A DNA stretch of 64,000 bases, taken from NCBI GenBank assembly GCA_950022655.1, contig OX465587.1, positions 28,337,716 to 28,401,715 on the forward strand. The letters run 5' to 3'. A model generated the notes under the pieces. It saw only the letters and a list, made by a program, of their open reading frames with translations. It searched no databases and was not told where the DNA came from. The DNA is from Alentia gelatinosa. Taxonomy: Eukaryota; Annelida; Polychaeta; Phyllodocida; Polynoidae. Shown here piece by piece: positions 33,222-44,691 of this stretch (positions within the stretch are counted from its first letter, which is position 1; the number at the start of each line of letters is the position of its first letter). Both the position numbers and the translations under genes were made by a program.

Positions 33222-33439
33222 ATAGATTATCATATGTAGGTAATATATATTCTATGTAGGTAAAGAGTCAGTATCTGGGAATACTTTTTACTGTTCTTTC
33301 TTGTCTTATATTTAGAAATTCACTCCAGGTCATCGCCTATTGGCTATTGGTTTAGAAGCCAATCACAGTTCAGAGCATGCAGGCTCAGACCTACAGAGAC
33401 TTGTTGGTTATTGACCCCCTGTCTTTCAATGAGCAAGTC
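33222..33439. other. Unassigned spacer
   Basis: Nothing recognised between the family C copy and repeat R. Confidence 0.4.
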
Positions 33440-33752
33440 TTTTCTGGCATATAGTTTCCTACCATATCTAAAAAAACTATGATTCTGGTAGAATCCGCTT
33501 GGAGTGTCCCCCGCACATAGAGACAAAGTGAACCAGACCTAGGCCTGGAGACTGAAGAGCCACGAGAGTGAGATTCTCGTTTAGTGAAAAACTCGAACTG
33601 TTCTTCTTTTTTTATAGGATAATACTCAGACTAACTTCTTCTCCTCTGATTCATTTCGAGCCATGTCAAAATCAAAGTTTAGTATTATAGTTTTCTTATC
33701 TACTTTTCTCGTGAGAAACCAATGAGATCTCAACTTTCGCTGGTAGCCCTTT
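33440..33752 (+). repeat. Dispersed repeat R, copy 2
   Basis: Aligns with 18146-18450 (CTAAAAAAACTATGATTCTG, CGCACATAGAGACAAAGTGA, TTCATTTCGAGCCATG). Confidence 0.6.
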
Positions 33753-33794
33753 CAAAATTCTGCTGATTCCCCCACCCACCACCATCCTAAGTAT

Positions 33795-33950
33795 TTGGCC
33801 CTACTAGAGCTTGTAGAGCAGTCAGCAACGCTTTCGACTGGGAATGCAAGTCTCGGAAGTTCGAACCCAGCTATCGGCAGTCCGATATTTCATTTTTATA
33901 TATTTTCCCCTCTACCTCGGGCTCGACGAAGTCGCTAGTTGTACCCTATA
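33795..33950 (+). mobile_element. tRNA-derived SINE head
   Basis: TGTAGAGCAGTC at 33812 resembles an RNA polymerase III A box, and AGTTCGAACCC at 33858-33868 is a near-consensus B box, spaced as in a tRNA gene. The sequence does not close a proper acceptor stem, so it is not a functional tRNA. It continues into a body ending CTCGACGAAGTCGCTAG, a tail shared with repeat R at 18.6 kb, so R may be the SINE body. Confidence 0.5.
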
Positions 33951-33989
33951 TCGTTATAAGGTCCTGCGTCCACCTACTACGGTATGGCT

Positions 33990-35077
33990 CCTGGTCGGCG
34001 ACTCACAAATGGGTCAATTTGTCTCACCAAAATGCCCTAAAAATCGTAAACGTGTCTCAAATCAAAATCTCATGAGATTCTATACTTGTCAGGGGGTAAT
34101 TATCACAGACAGTTGCAGAGTAAAAAACTTGTCTCAAGGAAATGGAATCCTACAATTCAAACGAGTAGATTGTATTCCGGTGCAGAATCTCAGGAGGATT
34201 TGTCAAAAAGAATACCCTGTGAGGAACATGAATCCCACCGTGTGAATCCCACTTTACAGGGTACAGAATCTCAGCAGGATTTGTCTCAGACAAAGACCCT
34301 GTGAGGTACATGAATCCCACTGTGTGAATCCAACTTTATAGGGTACAGAATCTCAGCAGGATTTGTCTCAGACAAACACCCTGTGAGGTACATGAATCCC
34401 ACTGTGTGAATCCCACTTTACAGGGTACAGAATCTCAGCAGGATTTGTCTCAGACAAACACTCTGTGAGGTACATGAATCCTACCGTGTGAATCCAACTT
34501 TACAGGGTACAGAATCTCAACAGGATTTGTCTCAGACAAACACCCTGTGAGGTACATGAATCCTACCGTGTGAATCCCACTTTACAGGGTACAAAACCTC
34601 TGCAGGATTTGTCTCAGACAAACACCCTGTGAGGTACATGAATCCCACTGTGTGAATCCCACTTTACAGGGTACAGAATCTCAACAGGATTTGTCTCAGA
34701 CAAACACCCTGTGAAGTACATGAATCCCATCGTGTGAATCCCACTTTACAGGGTACAGAATCTCAGCAGTATTTGTCTCAGACAAACACCCTGTGAGGTA
34801 CATGAATCCTACCGTGTGAATCCCACTTTACAGGGTACAGAATCTCAGCAGGATTTGTCTCAGACAAACACCCTGTGAGGTACACATATCCCACTGTGTG
34901 AATCCCACTTTACAGGGTACAGAATCTCAACAGGATCTGTCTCAGACAAACACCCTGTGAAGTACATGAATCCCATCGTGTGAATCCCACTTTACAGGGT
35001 ACAGAATCTCAACAGGATTTGTCTCAGACAAACACCCTGTGAAGTACATGAATCCCATCGTGTGAATCCCACTTTAT
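33990..35077 (-). repeat. Family D element with an 11-copy 82-bp array
   Basis: Eleven copies of an 82-bp unit (GGGTACAGAATCTCAGCAGG, ATTTGTCTCAGACAAACACC, CATGAATCCCACTGTGTGAA), ending at the element terminus TGAATCCCACTTTATA. Left of the array are the other half of family D (CAATTTGTCTCACCAAAATG) and a truncated family F end. Inverted relative to 36467-37403. Confidence 0.88.
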
Positions 35078-35376
35078 AACACCTCGTCCTGTGTTGTTCT
35101 TCCATTACAAAGTGTTCAACGACGTAAAGATTCGTTCAGGAAAAGACTGCCACCAAAATCCTTAGCATTGATTGATTATTTAACGTGAACATTTGACAGC
35201 ACAGTAATAGAACCACAAACAAAAAACTGCTTTGAAAGTCCATCGAAGTGTTCTCGGCTATTTGAATGACTCCCAAAGCCTCTTCTCTCGCATGTTACTG
35301 TGAAAGGGATCAGCCAGACCCCCCCCCCCCCCTCCACATAGAAACAGTAAACTTCACCATTAGAGAACACACGTCC
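35078..35376. other. Unassigned stretch with a C-run
   Basis: C(14) near 35320. No gene. Confidence 0.4.
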
Positions 35377-36260
35377 TTAAAGGCATATCCTACAATTCAC
35401 GGTGGCGCTACCTGCGACCTGTTTCAGTAGTTTCATGACATGTCTAGATGGCGTCTGTGACACCATACAGACAGATTGGGGTTGACTAGTTTCGTGACAA
35501 CACAAGTAGCTGCCCTTAGGACAAGACAGACCCCAAACACGGTGTGTCAGGTTTCAAAAGTATTAGATAATTTCACTTCCCGTAAGAATTAAGAAATTAA
35601 ATTTTGACACGAGTAAGGCAGACATATAACTTATAATCGTTCTAAATATGAATACAATTGGTCGCTCCAATCCGCTGATATTTGACATCAACTATGACAT
35701 ACTTTTTGAAACCCGACAAAAAATTTCCGCTGTTACTTGCACTGTTGGTGCCGCTATTGATGTCTACTACTGAAACAGGTCCCAGGTGATTTCGAAATAT
35801 TGTCAATTATCAGTCAAAACTAGTTCCTTGTGATTCATTCAAATTCTAATAGCGTAATTCTAACGATTTGTCCAGATTATCCAATTTTAATGGGGAAATA
35901 GCCAATATCTGCTTGATTTACATAGGAAATGAACTAAAAAATATGGGTTCTTTCAAAAACAAGAGTGTTGACATATGATTTTTGAAATCTGAATAAATAA
36001 TACTATATATGTACTACATTTTGTTAAAGTTTGAGGAAAATGACATGGGTTTTACTAAATGTAAAAATGTTTTTTAGAATTTCTATATATTCTATTATAT
36101 AATTATCATAATATAGATCTATAAATTAAAAACTAACATGGTGACCCCTGATTTTTTAATTAGATATGTGCTCTACAACACTTTGAGCTCATCCTATTCA
36201 ATTATCAGGGGAATTACATTAGATAAGATTTTCAGGCCGAATTGTCAGATATGCCCTTAA
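35377..36260. mobile_element. TTAA-family element carrying a family B insertion
   Basis: Starts TTAAAGGCATATCCTACAAT and ends CAGATATGCCCTTAA. The GGTGGCGCTACCTG|AGGTGATTTCG context is split by the family B element at 35415-35783. Interior AATGACATGGGTTTTACTAA matches 9711-10453. Confidence 0.72.
35415..35783. mobile_element. Family B element, copy 3, nested
   Basis: ACCTGTTTCAGTAGTTTCAT ... CTACTGAAACAGGTCC. Longer and more diverged in its middle than the other two copies. Its presence inside a TTAA element orders the two insertions. Confidence 0.68.
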
Positions 36261-36466
36261 TTGTCCAAAGCCCATGACAAAGGCAGCATACAGGTGTCAG
36301 AAGCTTACCTTTGAAGAAATGCATTTCCTTTTATTTGTAGTGCATTGTATTCATCTGGGCAGATATATTCTATTTATTAAAGGTAATACAAAGTCTAGCT
36401 TCATTAAAAGAGAAAGGTATGTCTGTGTATAGTTTCTTTGTTCAATGAACTTCACATTAGTGACTT
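36261..36466. other. Unassigned spacer
   Basis: Nothing recognised. Confidence 0.35.
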
Positions 36467-37403
36467 TAAAGTGGGATTCACACGATGGGATTCTTGTACC
36501 TCACAGAGTGTTTGTATGAGACAAATCCTGCTGAGAATATGTACCCTGTAAGTGGGATTCACATGATGGGATTCATGTACCTCACAGAATGTTTGTCTGA
36601 GACAAATCTTGTTGAGATTCTGTACCCTGTAAAGTGGGATTCACACGGTCGGATTCATGTACCTCACAGAGTGTTTGTCTGAGACAAATCCTGATGGGAT
36701 TATGTACCCTGTAAAGTGGGATTCACACGATGGGATTCATGTACATCGAAGGGTGTTTGTCTGAGACAAATTCTGCTGAGATTCTGTACCCTGTAAAGTG
36801 GGATTCACACGGTGGGATTCATGTACCTTACAGGTTGTTTGTCTGAGACATATCCTACTGAAATTCTGAACCTTGTAAAGTGGGATTCACAGGAGGGATT
36901 CATGTACCTCACAGGGTGTTTGTCTGAGACCAATCCTGTTGAGATTCAGTACTGGAACACAATCTCCTTGTCTGAATCATAGAGTTCCATTTTGCTGAGA
37001 CAAGTTATTATCCTTGCAATTGTTGCTGACAATCACCCTTAACAAGGAACAGAATCTCATGAGAGTTTGACTTTAAGCAGGTTTAAAATCTAGAGGGGTA
37101 TTTTGGTGAGACAAATGTTCTTCATACGTTCTCCCCCAGTCTGTGAGTCTCAGTGGTCACAAATTACACCTATTCACACGGGGAAGTGCCCTGAATCAGG
37201 CGAATGTGTACCCTGTGTAGGAGTGAGACTATGTACCTGTTAAGTCTTCCCATGTGAATTGAATCCGCCATGATTCCCTGAGACTGTAGAACACCCCAAT
37301 CTGTGAAACTTTGTACCCAGCTGGAAATAGTCGGCGACTGGTGAAAAGGTGTGAAGCACACCAGTCTCAGGTCCATTTGTCCCTCCGTGTGAATCCCATT
37401 TAA
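36467..37403 (+). mobile_element. Family D element with a 6-copy arm array
   Basis: TAAAGTGGGATTCACACGAT at the left is inverted at the right as CCGTGTGAATCCCATTTAA. The left arm segment (GGGATTCATGTACCTCACAG, TGTCTGAGACAAATCCTG) is tandemly repeated six times to about 36915. The rest of the element is collinear, in inverse orientation, with 33990-34180. Confidence 0.8.
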
Positions 37404-37463
37404 CCTGGCATTTACACTAGGCGATTATGGGCGGTGTTTCTCAAAGTATGTGTCTCCCATACA

Positions 37464-38250
37464 TTAAAGGCATATCCGACAATTTAACTTGAAAAATAAA
37501 GCCCATGTCAATTTCCTATAGATTGAATAGGGTAATCTCTAAGTATTATAAAATATATGGGTATTCTTTTAAAAAATGGGGGTCATCATGCTAGTTTTTT
37601 TTTGTCTAGTTTTTTTTTGTTTACAGGAGATTTTATTCAGTTTTCATTGACATCTAGAATCTTCTGTCAGTGACCACAAATACATATAGATTGGGTTTTG
37701 TTTTTCCAACATTATGTTGTGTAAAATTTCAATTCTACAAGGGAGATTTAATACCTCATACACTATATAGTAACATATTCCATCTCCTAGTTTTTATTTT
37801 TTCCAATTTTCAGAATATAATGAGGACATACAGGACAGGAATCATGCTAGTTTTTGATTTAGAGACAAATACCATGATAACACTATGATAGATAGAGGAA
37901 GATTCGAAAAAGTTGTTTTCACATGATAAAACCCATTTCCTTTTCTACAAACTTCCACAGACTTATAGCAACGAGTTTCTCTATACTCGTTGCTTATAGC
38001 AACTGTGGAGTTTGTGAAACTATAGGTCACCATCCTTGTTTTGAAGAATTGCAGAAAACAATTTTTCCGCGCATTTCCTATAAAGTTAAATCATATGTAA
38101 AATGGCTTAATTTACCGATTGGGTGAAGTCAAACTCTGTGTTTCATATTTCATTCAGTTGGTCTCACAATAAGTCAAAGTTGAATTGATAATTGTCAGTA
38201 TTTGGAAATAACCAGGTGGCGCCACTGTGTATCGAAGGTTATGCCGTTAA
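37464..38250. mobile_element. TTAA-family element with a retroposed insertion
   Basis: Starts TTAAAGGCATATCCGACAAT and ends ATGCCGTTAA. Its interior is interrupted at 37600-37840. It shares its right-hand TTAA with the next element. Confidence 0.65.
37585..37855 (-). mobile_element. Short retroposed poly(A) insertion, 15-bp target duplication
   Basis: ATCATGCTAGTTTTT occurs perfectly at 37585-37599 and 37841-37855. The 241 bp between them begin with T-rich sequence on the plus strand. On the minus strand ACTGAATAAAATCTCC precedes the A-run. Its 3' end resembles that of the 27.1-kb insertion (both ACTGAATAAAAT about 20 nt before the tail), so the two may share a parent family. Confidence 0.65.
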
Positions 38251-38760
38251 AGGTATATCGGACAGTTTACGGTAGCGCCACCTGGTGATTTTCAAATATT
38301 GTCAATTACCAGTTAAAACTGGTTCCTTGTGATTCATTTTAATACCAAATGTGTACATTTAACATTTTCTCTAGTTTATCCAATCTTAATAGGTAAAATA
38401 GAGCAATTTACATTTGCTTGATTTACATTGGAAATGTATGAAAAAAAATGGTTTTCTTCAATTTTTCAAGAATAAGAATTTTAAAATTAAGATGTGTAGT
38501 AATATACATCAACTATATTCTGTGAAAATTTGAGGAAAATGACACGGGTTTTACTATGAGAAAAACATTTTTTTTAGGATTACAATATATTCTTTTATAA
38601 TATAATCATAATATTGATCTCTAAATCAAAAACAAGCAAGGTGACCCCCAATCTTTGATTTAGATATGTATTCCACAAGACTTAGAGTTTATCATATTAG
38701 ATTTTCAGGAAATTGTAATGGGTTGTTATTTTCACGTCAAATTGTCCGATGTGCCTTTAA
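38247..38760. mobile_element. TTAA-family element, tandem neighbour
   Basis: TTAAAGGTATATCGGACAGT ... AATTGTCCGATGTGCCTTTAA. The left TTAA is the right TTAA of the preceding element, so one inserted into the other's target duplication. Confidence 0.72.
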
Positions 38761-39004
38761 ATGCCTAACAGTAATGGTAAAGTTTGCCTCTTTCATTAAA
38801 TACACCGTTGAATACAAGTGTAATTGGTAACGCTAATGGTACTTCAACACTCGTCAATTAACCCATCGGATGATTAGCCACAAACCATGAGCAGAATTGA
38901 GATTATGCAACTAGAATCATTTATATCCGGCATTTTGTTCGCTAATTACCGAAGATTTTACATAAAAGTGGTCAAAGTTCATTCCAGTCTAACCACAATT
39001 ACTA
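38761..39004. other. Unassigned spacer
   Basis: Nothing recognised. Confidence 0.35.
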
Positions 39005-39720
39005 TTGGTGGTGTTCTAACGCGGCGTTTACACCAGATGACTAAAACGTGACGACTGTAGATCGTCAAGCCAATAGTCGTCAGGTGGTGCTCTAACACGG
39101 CGTTTACACTCGACGACTAACCACATGGCGACTGTAGATTGTCAAGCCAATAGTCGTCAGGTGGTGTTCTAACACGGCATTTACAATAGATGACTAAAAA
39201 TGTGGTGACTGTAGATCGTCTAGCCAATAGTCGTCAGGTGGTGTTCTAACACGGCGTTTACAATAGATGACTAAAAACGTGGTGACTGTAGATCGTCTAG
39301 CCAATAGTCGTCAGGTGGTGTTCTAACACGGCGTTTACAATAGATGACTGAAAACGTGGTGACTGTAGATCGTCTAGCCAATAGTCGTCAGGTGGTGTTC
39401 TAACACGGCGTTTACACTAGACGACTAAAATGTGACGACTGTAGATCATCTAGCCAATAGTCGTCAGGTGGTGCCCTAACCAGGCGTTTACACTAGATGT
39501 CTAAAAACACGACGACTGCAGATCATCGAGGCAATAGACGTCAGGTGGTGCCCTAACCTGGTGTTTACACTAGACAACTTAAAATGTAATGACTGTAGAT
39601 CGTCAAGCCAATAGTCGTCAGGTAGTGTCCTAACCCCACGTTTACACTAGACGATTAAAATGTGACAACTGTAGATCCTCTGGCCAATAGTTGTCAGGTG
39701 GTGCTCGAATATGTAATCTC
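39005..39720. repeat. 78-bp GTTTACAC array, 9 copies
   Basis: Nine units with GGCGTTTACACTAGACGACT, GTGACGACTGTAGATCGTC and CCAATAGTCGTCAGGTGGTG. Central units are nearly identical and the outer ones diverged, as expected from unequal exchange. Confidence 0.9.
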
Positions 39721-39779
39721 GGCAGGAATAGTCGTCTATCAAAAAATATACTCAAGCATTTACACTAGACAACTTTTTA

Positions 39780-40140
39780 TAGAAATATAGTAGTAATACA
39801 CGAGCGCTAGCGAGTGTATAACAACATCAACCTCGAGTGGTTTACAGAGCTGCCTGTCCACAAAATCATCGTTTGTTGCATTTATCATCCATCTTTTTGA
39901 ATAAATTTAACCAGGTAGTTGCCATATTAAAGGGTATGACATTAGGGACTATTTCTTTGCTCTATATCACAAAGGAACTATTTTTTCCATATACCATGGT
40001 TTTGAGGCCGTATACCACAGATTTGAATCTGCATACCACAGCTATGGTATCTGACAGGTTTTATACTATGAGTTGTGGTTTACGAAGTCCCCATACATTT
40101 TCAATGGGGGATTTGTATACGATGGATAATAAAAGTAGAG
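39780..40140. repeat. Dispersed repeat Q, copy 1
   Basis: Shares CATCAACCTCGAG, CATCTTTTTGAATAA, GTTGCCATATTAAAGGGTAT and TACATTTTCAATGGGG with 58845-59140, and weaker sequence with 56990-57120. At its edge the small palindrome ACACGAGCGCTAGCGAGTGT (39790-39812) repeats the foldback-centre theme. A 137-codon open frame crosses it without any domain. Confidence 0.55.
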
Positions 40141-40217
40141 GGAAACAAGTCCCAAGTGAAAAAGATCCAATGTTACTTGGTGAGGATCGGAAGAATTACA
40201 AATTTATTCCGAGCCTT

Positions 40218-41063
40218 AAGTCCAATGCACATCCACCAATTCTGGGTTGAACGATTAGTTCCCAAATGGTATAGTTGTCGGCGAACTTGTAACAGAAAAA
40301 TTACGTAATTCTTTGCTCGACCAGCCAACCCAACGGGGGGGTATTTCCAATGTATCTTTGTCGCCAACTGGATTTATCAACACATTGAAAAACTTTGGCA
40401 AACAATTTAGCAACATTGACCGACAACAAGTTGGCAACAAAAGAACATCTAAAGCCCGATGCCCATCTACAGATTAAGGGTTGAACGACTAGTTTGCAAA
40501 TCGTATAGGAGTCGGGGAAGTTGTCACAGGCAAATCATGTAACCCTTCGCTCGACCAGCGGACATCGAGGAGAGGGGTTGGTGGATATTAGTCCTAAGCA
40601 AATCAGTCTACTAATCGGTGGCTCACCCTTGCCTAGCTGTCCTACATCTACCGACTACGGCCGACTCCGTTAGGATGCCTTGGGTGAGACAAATTACCGT
40701 CCGTTTCTCGCCGACAAAGGTACATGAATATTCCGAAATCGGTAGATGGGCATTGGGCTGGAGGGTGGGTTTCTCTAATCATTGCCTGAACCTTGCCTAA
40801 CTGTGCTACATCTACCGACTACAGCCGACTCTATTAGGATGCCACGCCTGAGACAAATTACCGTCCGTTTGTCACCGACAAAGGTACATAAATTCCTTTG
40901 TATGGCAGAAACTCTCTTGAATGAAAAATTGGGCCTCCGATGATTCGTAAATCGGGCCCCGATTTCCTGGAAAAAAATTCAAAGCTACCTCTGCGTCTTC
41001 CAAAATACCATTCCTTTGTAGCCGACAATGGTACATCAATATTCCGAAATCGGTAGGTGTGCA
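40218..41063. mobile_element. Three adjacent family E copies, one split
   Basis: A partial copy from 40218, a complete copy at 40451-40760 (AAGCCCGATGCCCATCTAC to GGGCATTGGGCT) and a half copy from 40761 interrupted at about 40897-41018. The interruption is flanked by ATTCCTTTGTA duplicates. Confidence 0.58.
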
Positions 41064-41218
41064 TTTAACTTCACCTTGTAACTTTGACTTTCTTTCACCC
41101 GGCACCAGTTTCCTTTTATTATATTTATCATATTTAGAAAATGTTTTCTACTCTATCACATTTACTCCTTTTGCTTACTCCATGATTATGTTTTTATAAA
41201 GTGATATTCATATAAAAC

Positions 41219-41355
41219 GACCTGACCATGCTTGTACATGCTACGAAATGAGATGGGGAATTGTTATTATTTACGGAACGAGTCCCCAGGCCGAGTTCTG
41301 TGAATAATAACAATTCCCATCGAGTTTTGTAGCATGTAAAAGCATGGTGAGTCGG
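41219..41355. mobile_element. Foldback element J
   Basis: CGACCTGACCATGCTTGTAC pairs with TGTAAAAGCATGGTGAGTCG, and GGGGAATTGTTATTATTTAC with GTGAATAATAACAATTCCC. The centre GAACGAGTCCCCAGGCCGAG has the CGAG...CCGAG layout of families C and L. Confidence 0.72.
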
Positions 41356-42137
41356 TATGTGTTTATTATATACAAAAATTTAATAAAATCTTACAATATA
41401 TTGGTATAGAAGAGATATCAGCGTGAAATCCCACACACTGCTGATCTTTCAACCTGTGCAGTATAACAGTGTACTGCACAGGGTTTAGCATACAATTTAT
41501 ACTGCACAGGGAGCAAGAGTATGTAATTATCAAATATACTTGATGGGTATATAATAAAGTGTGATATTCTCGCGGAAGCTCGATCTAGTTTTAGAGTAGG
41601 GAACATTCATTAATTATGGGTGGGGGCATAATTTTTGGAACACGGAATGATAAAAAAACAGAGTTGCCCTCCCCATGGGAATACTGAAATAAAAATTGCC
41701 CCTCCCCTGCGAATACTGAAATAAAAGTCCCCCCCCCTCAAAAAGTTAGCCCCCCCCCCCTTGGAATACCCCCAAAAAGTCCTCCCCCCCTAAAAGCTTC
41801 CCCCTGGCCATAACTATTGACCGCTCTCTTGGATATCTCGATCCCGTTTTGTATTTGACTATCAACAGCTGATACTCACAAGTGTTACAAACATGTATCT
41901 GTACGACTTCTGCCTGCAACTGTGTCATTTACCATCAATGATGGGTTCACAATGATTGTCAGTCGCTGATAATCTACGAGGACCCTCCCAGAGGAGAATC
42001 GTGTAGCATTATCGATCAAATGATGCTTGACAGTGATAGCCATACCAACAGTTGACGGGTGGCTATTAAGTACAATACTTTGTCATGCTGATGTTGGGCT
42101 CAAGTGTTTCCTGTAGGGTTCTTTTCAGATAAGTTTT
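41356..42137. other. Unassigned DNA with a degenerate C-rich repeat
   Basis: 41445-41510 repeats CTGCACAGG. 41640-41815 is a decayed ~40-bp repeat of GGAATACTGAAATAAAA/CCCCCC type. No gene. Confidence 0.5.
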
Positions 42138-42720
42138 AAGCCCAATACATATCTACTGATTCAGGATTGAACGATTAGTTCCCAAATCGTATAGGAGTCG
42201 GTGAACTTCTTGCAGGCAAATTACGTAACCCTTCAGCCCTTTTTTTCTTTTTTTATTCAGACAAGACTACAATCTGCTATTTGGCAGGTTTTCGTTGTAG
42301 TGGTACTACTTTCACAACGTTCGCCATTACAGTGCCCACATTATATACAATACGATATAATATGATATGCACTATAAGATATGAAATATAGGATGAGATG
42401 AGATGGCCCTTGTCGGCCACCTAATCAAGGGCCATTTTCCAATGGTCCGTTGTTGGGGACTGGATTTATCAACATGTTGATAAACTTTTGGCGACCGATT
42501 TAGGAACATTGAACTACAACTCGTCGGCAACATATGAACATCTCAAGGAGGTTGGGGGGGGGGGGGGTCACTAATCGTTGGCTGACCCTTGCCTAGCAGT
42601 CCTACATCTACTGACTGGGGTCGACTCCGTTAGGATGCATCACCTTAGACAAATTACCGTTCCTTTGTCGCCAACAAAGGCCCATAAATGTTCCGAATAG
42701 GTAGATGTGTATTAGGCTTT
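42138..42720. mobile_element. Family E element with an insertion
   Basis: AAGCCCAATACATATCTACT start and GTAGATGTGTATTAGGCTT end. About 200 bp between 42239 and 42440 are foreign. GACTGGATTTATCAACATGT and GAACATTGAACTACAACTC are shared with the copies at 40.35 and 62.65 kb. Confidence 0.58.
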
Positions 42721-42870
42721 ATTCGTAAATTATTTCCACTGACCGACTAAAACGGAACTGATCCTTGGAATTTCCTTGGAATTCTGTTTCTGTTGGCTGA
42801 CAACAAAAGCGGAGTTTTTTTGCTCCTAAAAGTCTGTTGGTGTTGCTACATACTATACGTTGGTGTATAA

Positions 42871-43140
42871 GGCCTGGCGTCCACCTGCTACTATAGAAGT
42901 TGTGACCTACCGATATGGCACCGATACAAATAGCAAATATCTGAGACATATCGGGAAGGTGCAAAATCGTAGACTTATGTCTAGACGTGCCAATCCACCA
43001 TGCATCGTAAGGTTTCTTTTTGGTGCCCAATCGCAGAAACGTGGTCAATTACCCCGATATTAGGTGACCTTCCCAAGTGATTTTTATTTTTTATCGGCAG
43101 GTGCATCGTAGATATATCATAGTGGGTGGACGCCTGGCCT
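42871..43140. mobile_element. Family F element, complete copy 2
   Basis: GGCCTGGCGTCCACCTGCTA ... GTGGGTGGACGCCTGGCC. Collinear with 17145-17426. Confidence 0.72.
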
Positions 43141-43730
43141 AAAGATAGGTGAGGATGCAGAGTGTTCCTTGTTTCTGCTGCATTTGACAGGTCCATACAG
43201 AGAGAAGCCGTTCGTCTCATTGAATAATCTGTGCACAATTAATCAGTAAGCACTTCTCTGTTTGCCTGTTTCCATTCGCCGATCTGGTATCAGTGGTTCC
43301 CGACTGCAGATCGGTGGCGAATGATCAGCCAATGGAATCGGGCTTCAATGTGGTGTTTCCACCTGCCGATTATGACCACTGATTATGGCACTTTGCACCG
43401 CTGACCGATTATGCGACAAATTTAGTATAATAATCGTCAGGAAGAAACAGAAATGGTGAACAATTTGTTTCTCCCACCTTATGGAATTTGGCACCACCGA
43501 CCAACTTCTCCACCTACAGATGAAATCAAAGTGCATTGATTTAATCAATGGCAGTCTGCATTTTAAGGAATGACCTTCACGTATACTGTATCCTCTGTAA
43601 ATATCATACAATAAAGCCACGTATAGAATTGAAACAACTCTTGTTCTGAATGAAATTCAGTCCCAGGTTGCAATTCACATCAAAAGGAAAGCTCCCCTAC
43701 GTCCATAAACCCACTCCCCGTCAGTTAAGC
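43141..43730. other. Decayed element sequence
   Basis: 43225-43325 matches 26195-26313. 43350 onward starts GTGGTGTTTCCACCTGCCGA, another terminus of the GGYGTNNCACC style. No gene. Confidence 0.45.
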
Positions 43731-43732
43731 CG

Positions 43733-44080
43733 GGCCCCCACCTACCACGATTCTGGTCCCGGTAGGCCCTACGACTGCCTTCCCGACACCATACCGATTC
43801 TATCGTGAGGTCTACAAAAATCGTGGTACGTGGAACTGGTTTCTGCGATTGACTGCAATAGGCTGCGATTGAAAACGCCAATCGTAGAGGTCCCGATAAA
43901 ATCCAACATGTTGGATTTTTCGTAGCCTGTCATAGGGTATCGTAGCCTATCGGCAAGATATCGTGGTCGTCGAGTATAATTCACAGATTGGATCACCACA
44001 TAGGTCTACGATTCTGGGACCTTCCGATACACTACGATTTGGGCATTTCAAATAGCAGCCATCGGGAAGTATGCGATGCC
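43733..44080. mobile_element. Family F2 element, copy 1
   Basis: AAGCCGGGCCCCCACCTACC, ACGATTCTGGTCCCGG, GCCAATCGTAGAGGTCCCGA and a CCAACATGTTGG centre. Collinear with 52131-52522. Repeated inverted CGTAGCCT/CGATAGGC-type words. The right terminus is degraded. Confidence 0.6.
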
Positions 44081-44691
44081 GCAGTCACACATGTGGCCCT
44101 CCGAAACATCCGGTCACACATGTGGCCCACCTAATATAGCAGAATTGGTAAATATTCGTTAGTTTCTTAAAGTTAAAAACAGAAATGACACAGTTTTCGC
44201 AAATTTCATGCGATATAAGTAATGATTTTACATGCATATTTCAATGATATATGTGGTGGTTATTATAGTTGGGCCCTACTGTCCCAATGAGTGGGCCCTA
44301 ACGTCCCGACTTTCTGGTGGTGATGCCTAACGACTACATGTATACCCTCTCAGACCCCCACTTACCTGGTGCAAAGCTCACTTGGTAGTTTGGCAGTTTG
44401 GCAGTTTGGCAGTTTGGCAGGTTGGCAGGTGAAGCTTGTTGCCGTTGAGCTCCTCACTGAGTCTACTCACACTGCCGGGACTCGGCTATGAGCTGCTGCC
44501 TCCACTCTCCAGTCACAGTCTCTGTCTCTCCACTCTCCACTCAGAGTGCGGTTTTCTCAGTGTGGGCGGTCGACTAAGTCTCAGAGGGGAGGTGTCCAGA
44601 AACTCCTCTAAGAACTTCTTCAGTAGTACAGTCCGGTGCGCTTATTTATAAAACGCACCCCTCGCGCTTCACGTAAATTATATAGCGTATG
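44081..44691. other. Unassigned stretch with GGCAGTTT octamers
   Basis: Five GGCAGTTT-type octamers lie at 44390-44428. A 71-codon frame (44436-44651) is open but featureless. CTTATTTATAAAACGC near 44640 looks TATA-like but has no partner exon. Confidence 0.4.

Noticed and set aside
33800..33880. Functional tRNA gene
   Set aside because: A and B boxes are present but no acceptor stem closes and no credible anticodon loop can be drawn.
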